Positions 61,943 through 64,000 of a DNA stretch of 64,000 bases are shown here, piece by piece; position 1 is the stretch's first letter, and every line of letters begins with the position of its first letter. The notes under the pieces were generated by a model. The model was not told the origin of the DNA. It was given only the letters and a program-made list of their open reading frames with translations, and made no database searches. The DNA lies in the NCBI GenBank assembly GCA_944381165.1, contig CALWKC010000009.1:1-64000 (forward strand), read 5' to 3'. This DNA comes from an uncultured Lachnospira sp. GTDB taxonomy: Bacteria > Bacillota > Clostridia > Lachnospirales > Lachnospiraceae. The position numbers were made by a program, and so were the translations under genes.

Positions 61943-62662
61943 CTAAGGCTCAATCAGGATAACGGAAATATTATCCTTACCTCCGTTCTCATTTGCCGTA
62001 TCTATCAGCCTTTTGGCTGCCTCCTCGATTTCGGGACTGTCTTTTATGATTTTAAATATATCTTCATCCTCAATCATATTTGACAAGCCGTCCGAACACA
62101 TAAGAATCTTATCTCCCGGCTGGAGCTCAACACAAAACATCTCCGCCTCAACCTTAGCGTCTCCTCCAATAGCACGAGTAATTATATTTTTTCGCTTGTG
62201 CGTCCTTGCCGCTTTCCTGTCTATCTCTCCCAGCGAAACCATTTCCTCAACCAGCGAATGGTCCCTTGTTATCTGGCGAATATCCTTTCCGATTATATAA
62301 AGCCTGCTGTCTCCTACATTTGCCACCTTAAGCATGTTATCAATAACAGTCGCAACCACAAGCGTTGTTCCCATGCCCGTATAATCCGGAGATTCTCCCG
62401 CTTTCTCAAGCAGAGACGTATTCACCCATGTTACTGCATCATCAATAATGTCTACCGTATCTTTTCCCGATGATTCTCTGACCTTTGACACAAAATTATC
62501 AACTGTATACCTTGACGCAAAATCCCCTGCTTTATGTCCGCCCATACCGTCGGCGACAATAAATAAATTAGGCAAAGGCCCAATCTCCGTCAGGGAATAG
62601 TAGACGCAGTCCTGATTGATTTTTCTTTCAACCCCCACATCTGTTGCTGCAAATGCTTTCAT
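61943..62662 (-). CDS. PP2C-type protein phosphatase (PrpC/Stp)
   Basis: About 239 residues with PPM signatures NQDCVYYS, VADGMGGHKAGDFASR, GTTLVVA, VGDSRLY and the terminal GGKDNISVILIEP. It reverses PrkC phosphorylation. The start at 62662 (MKAFAATDVG) is chosen because GGAG lies six bases upstream; 62674 is possible. It forms an operon with rlmN, prkC and rsgA. Confidence 0.94.
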   Translation of the reverse strand: MKAFAATDVGVERKINQDCVYYSLTEIGPLPNLFIVADGMGGHKAGDFASRYTVDNFVSKVRESSGKDTVDIIDDAVTWVNTSLLEKAGESPDYTGMGTTLVVATVIDNMLKVANVGDSRLYIIGKDIRQITRDHSLVEEMVSLGEIDRKAARTHKRKNIITRAIGGDAKVEAEMFCVELQPGDKILMCSDGLSNMIEDEDIFKIIKDSPEIEEAAKRLIDTANENGGKDNISVILIEP

Positions 62663-62684
62663 CATTTTCTCCATTCTGTCACAA

Positions 62685-63737
62685 TCATCCGCTTATATAG
62701 CTTTTTCTTAACTGTCCGCAGGCACCGTCAATGTCCCTGCCCATTTCCCTTCTAATAGTAACATTTATTCCATTTTTTTCAAGTTTATTTTTAAATGCGT
62801 GTATAGCTTTCTGCTCGGATTGTCTGTAATCTCTCTCCTTAATAGGATTTACAGGAATAAGATTTATATGACAATTCATTCCTTTTACCAAACTTATAAG
62901 CTGCCGCGCGCAGTCCTCAGAATCATTAACATCTCGCACAAGACTGTATTCAAATGAAATTCTCCGTCCTGTCTGTAAAATATAATACCTGCAGGCATCC
63001 ATAATCTCAGAAACAGAGTATTTGTTTGCAATCGGCATCATTGTTTTTCTCAGCTCGTCATCGGGAGCATGAAGCGAAACTGCCAGCGTAATCTGAAGTT
63101 TCCTGTCAGCCAGCTTAAAAATCTCAGGCACAAGCCCGCAGGTCGAAACAGTAATGTTTCTTGCGCTTATATTCAGCCCCTTTTCGCTGTTTAACAGACT
63201 TATAAATTTAAGCAGATTATCATAATTATCCAGAGGCTCTCCCGAGCCCATGACAACCACATTGTCAACACGCTCTCCCGACATCTTCTGTATAGTATAT
63301 ATCTGGTCAAGCATTTCTGACGGCGTTAAATTTCTCACACAGCCGTCGAGTGTGGAAGCGCAGAAACGGCAGCCCATACGGCAGCCTACCTGCGATGAAA
63401 TACAGACCGAATTGCCGTGATGATATTTCATCAGAACGCTCTCTATCAGATTTCTGTCGTACAGCTCAAAAAGATACTTTGTCGTCTGGTCAAGCTTTGA
63501 CACCTGAACCGCCTCCGCCCTGAGAGCTGTAATTCTGCACTCTTTTTCAAGTTTTTCCCTGAGCGCCTTTGAAAGATTAGTCATCTCGTCAAACGAAGTG
63601 ACAAGCTTCTGATGCAGCCATTGAAAAATCTGCGCTCCCCGGAATTTTTTGTCTCCGAGCTTTACAACAAATTCTTCAAGCTCCTCTGCGCTCATTGATT
63701 TTATATCTGTTCTCGTATCTTCAATCTTCTGATTCAT
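62685..63737 (-). CDS. rlmN: 23S rRNA/tRNA (adenine C2)-methyltransferase
   Basis: Radical SAM enzyme that methylates A2503 of 23S rRNA; 350 residues. Cluster motif CRMGCRFCAST, MGSGEPLDNYDN, the methylated Cys in GACGQLRK near the C-terminus and the N-terminal QIFQWLHQK helix-hairpin region. It overlaps rsmB by 17 bases. Confidence 0.96.
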   Translation of the reverse strand: MNQKIEDTRTDIKSMSAEELEEFVVKLGDKKFRGAQIFQWLHQKLVTSFDEMTNLSKALREKLEKECRITALRAEAVQVSKLDQTTKYLFELYDRNLIESVLMKYHHGNSVCISSQVGCRMGCRFCASTLDGCVRNLTPSEMLDQIYTIQKMSGERVDNVVVMGSGEPLDNYDNLLKFISLLNSEKGLNISARNITVSTCGLVPEIFKLADRKLQITLAVSLHAPDDELRKTMMPIANKYSVSEIMDACRYYILQTGRRISFEYSLVRDVNDSEDCARQLISLVKGMNCHINLIPVNPIKERDYRQSEQKAIHAFKNKLEKNGINVTIRREMGRDIDGACGQLRKSYISG

Positions 63738-64000
63738 GAATCTCTCCGTTCCCGCGCGATTTTCGCCTCATCCTCGCTATAAAAAAGCCATCGCCGCTGT
63801 TATCGCAGTTACAGCAGGCTTCGCCGTCATCTCCGGACTTACTGCTGTTTCCCGGCAGAATCACCTCAGGCTCCCCGACAAGCTCAAACGGATAATTTTC
63901 AAGAAACCACTTTACATTTTCCTGATTTTCCTGCGGTGTAATTGTGCACGTACTATATATTAAATGTCCGTTTTCCTTTACATATTCCCACACTGTCGCC
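63721..64000 (-). CDS. rsmB: 16S rRNA m5C methyltransferase RsmB, C-terminal part (runs off the window)
   Basis: The last 92 residues of the gene are visible, reading ATVWEYVKENG and then HLIYSTCTITPQENQENV, where STCT contains the catalytic Cys of the m5C methyltransferases, followed by GDGFFIARMRR. The N-terminal NusB-like and SAM-binding parts lie beyond position 64000. It overlaps rlmN by 17 bases, the usual rsmB-rlmN-prpC-prkC order. Confidence 0.85.
   Translation of the reverse strand, partial: ATVWEYVKENGHLIYSTCTITPQENQENVKWFLENYPFELVGEPEVILPGNSSKSGDDGEACCNCDNSGDGFFIARMRRKSRGNGEIHESED

Overview
The window looks like a chromosomal segment of an anaerobic, endospore-forming member of the Clostridia, most likely the Lachnospiraceae (inference from gene content and order; no database search was possible). 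Supporting genes are pyruvate:ferredoxin oxidoreductase, an A-type flavodiiron protein, spoIIGA-sigE directly after ftsZ, a SpoVAF/GerA-type protein, two tandem class B penicillin-binding proteins in the division cluster, and riboswitch-controlled B12 salvage. Nearly all genes are on the minus strand. I saw no rRNA, tRNA, CRISPR array, intact insertion sequence or prophage.

Layout. 0-3.7 kb: a DUF1700/DUF4097 envelope pair (the second gene is cut short by an in-frame stop), trxB, then DUF134 and NifX-like genes behind a consensus promoter. 3.7-11.3 kb: a cobalamin riboswitch followed by btuF-btuC-btuD-like transport genes, a CbiA-CobT fusion, cobU and two small unrecognised membrane-protein genes, ending at a clear terminator. 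11.4-18.8 kb: an Rpn-type nuclease, yajC, tgt, aroC, a short Hsp70 and spoVAF. 18.8-22.4 kb: a YtrA-type GntR regulator with its ABC transporter and a well-formed operator. 22.5-30.7 kb: an accessory cassette made of a LytTR two-component system, a secreted Cys-containing protein, three membrane-anchored extracytoplasmic proteins and an ABC transporter with three membrane subunits. 31-39 kb: nifJ, fprA, an Amt-PII fusion and an AraC regulator. 39-56.9 kb: hemW, lepA, an amidase, sigE, spoIIGA, ftsZ, divIB, murA, ftsW, murD, two PBPs, ftsL, rsmH and mraZ (listed in reverse of transcription). 57-64 kb: ychF, then rsmB-rlmN-prpC-prkC-rsgA-rpe (given in transcription order).

How they work together. 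The B12 block imports and remodels corrinoids under riboswitch control. The 22.5-30.7 kb cassette is the best candidate for an undescribed system: its sensor pair sits upstream, and a promoter carrying two LytTR-like direct repeats at about -40 to -75 precedes the secreted-protein gene that leads the effector operon. The mraZ-to-sigE block links septation to early mother-cell sporulation. spoIIGA appears to use an ATT start codon behind a perfect Shine-Dalgarno sequence and a promoter with a wide 21-bp spacer and 0A-like boxes. Several palindromic intergenic repeats recur and often double as terminators.
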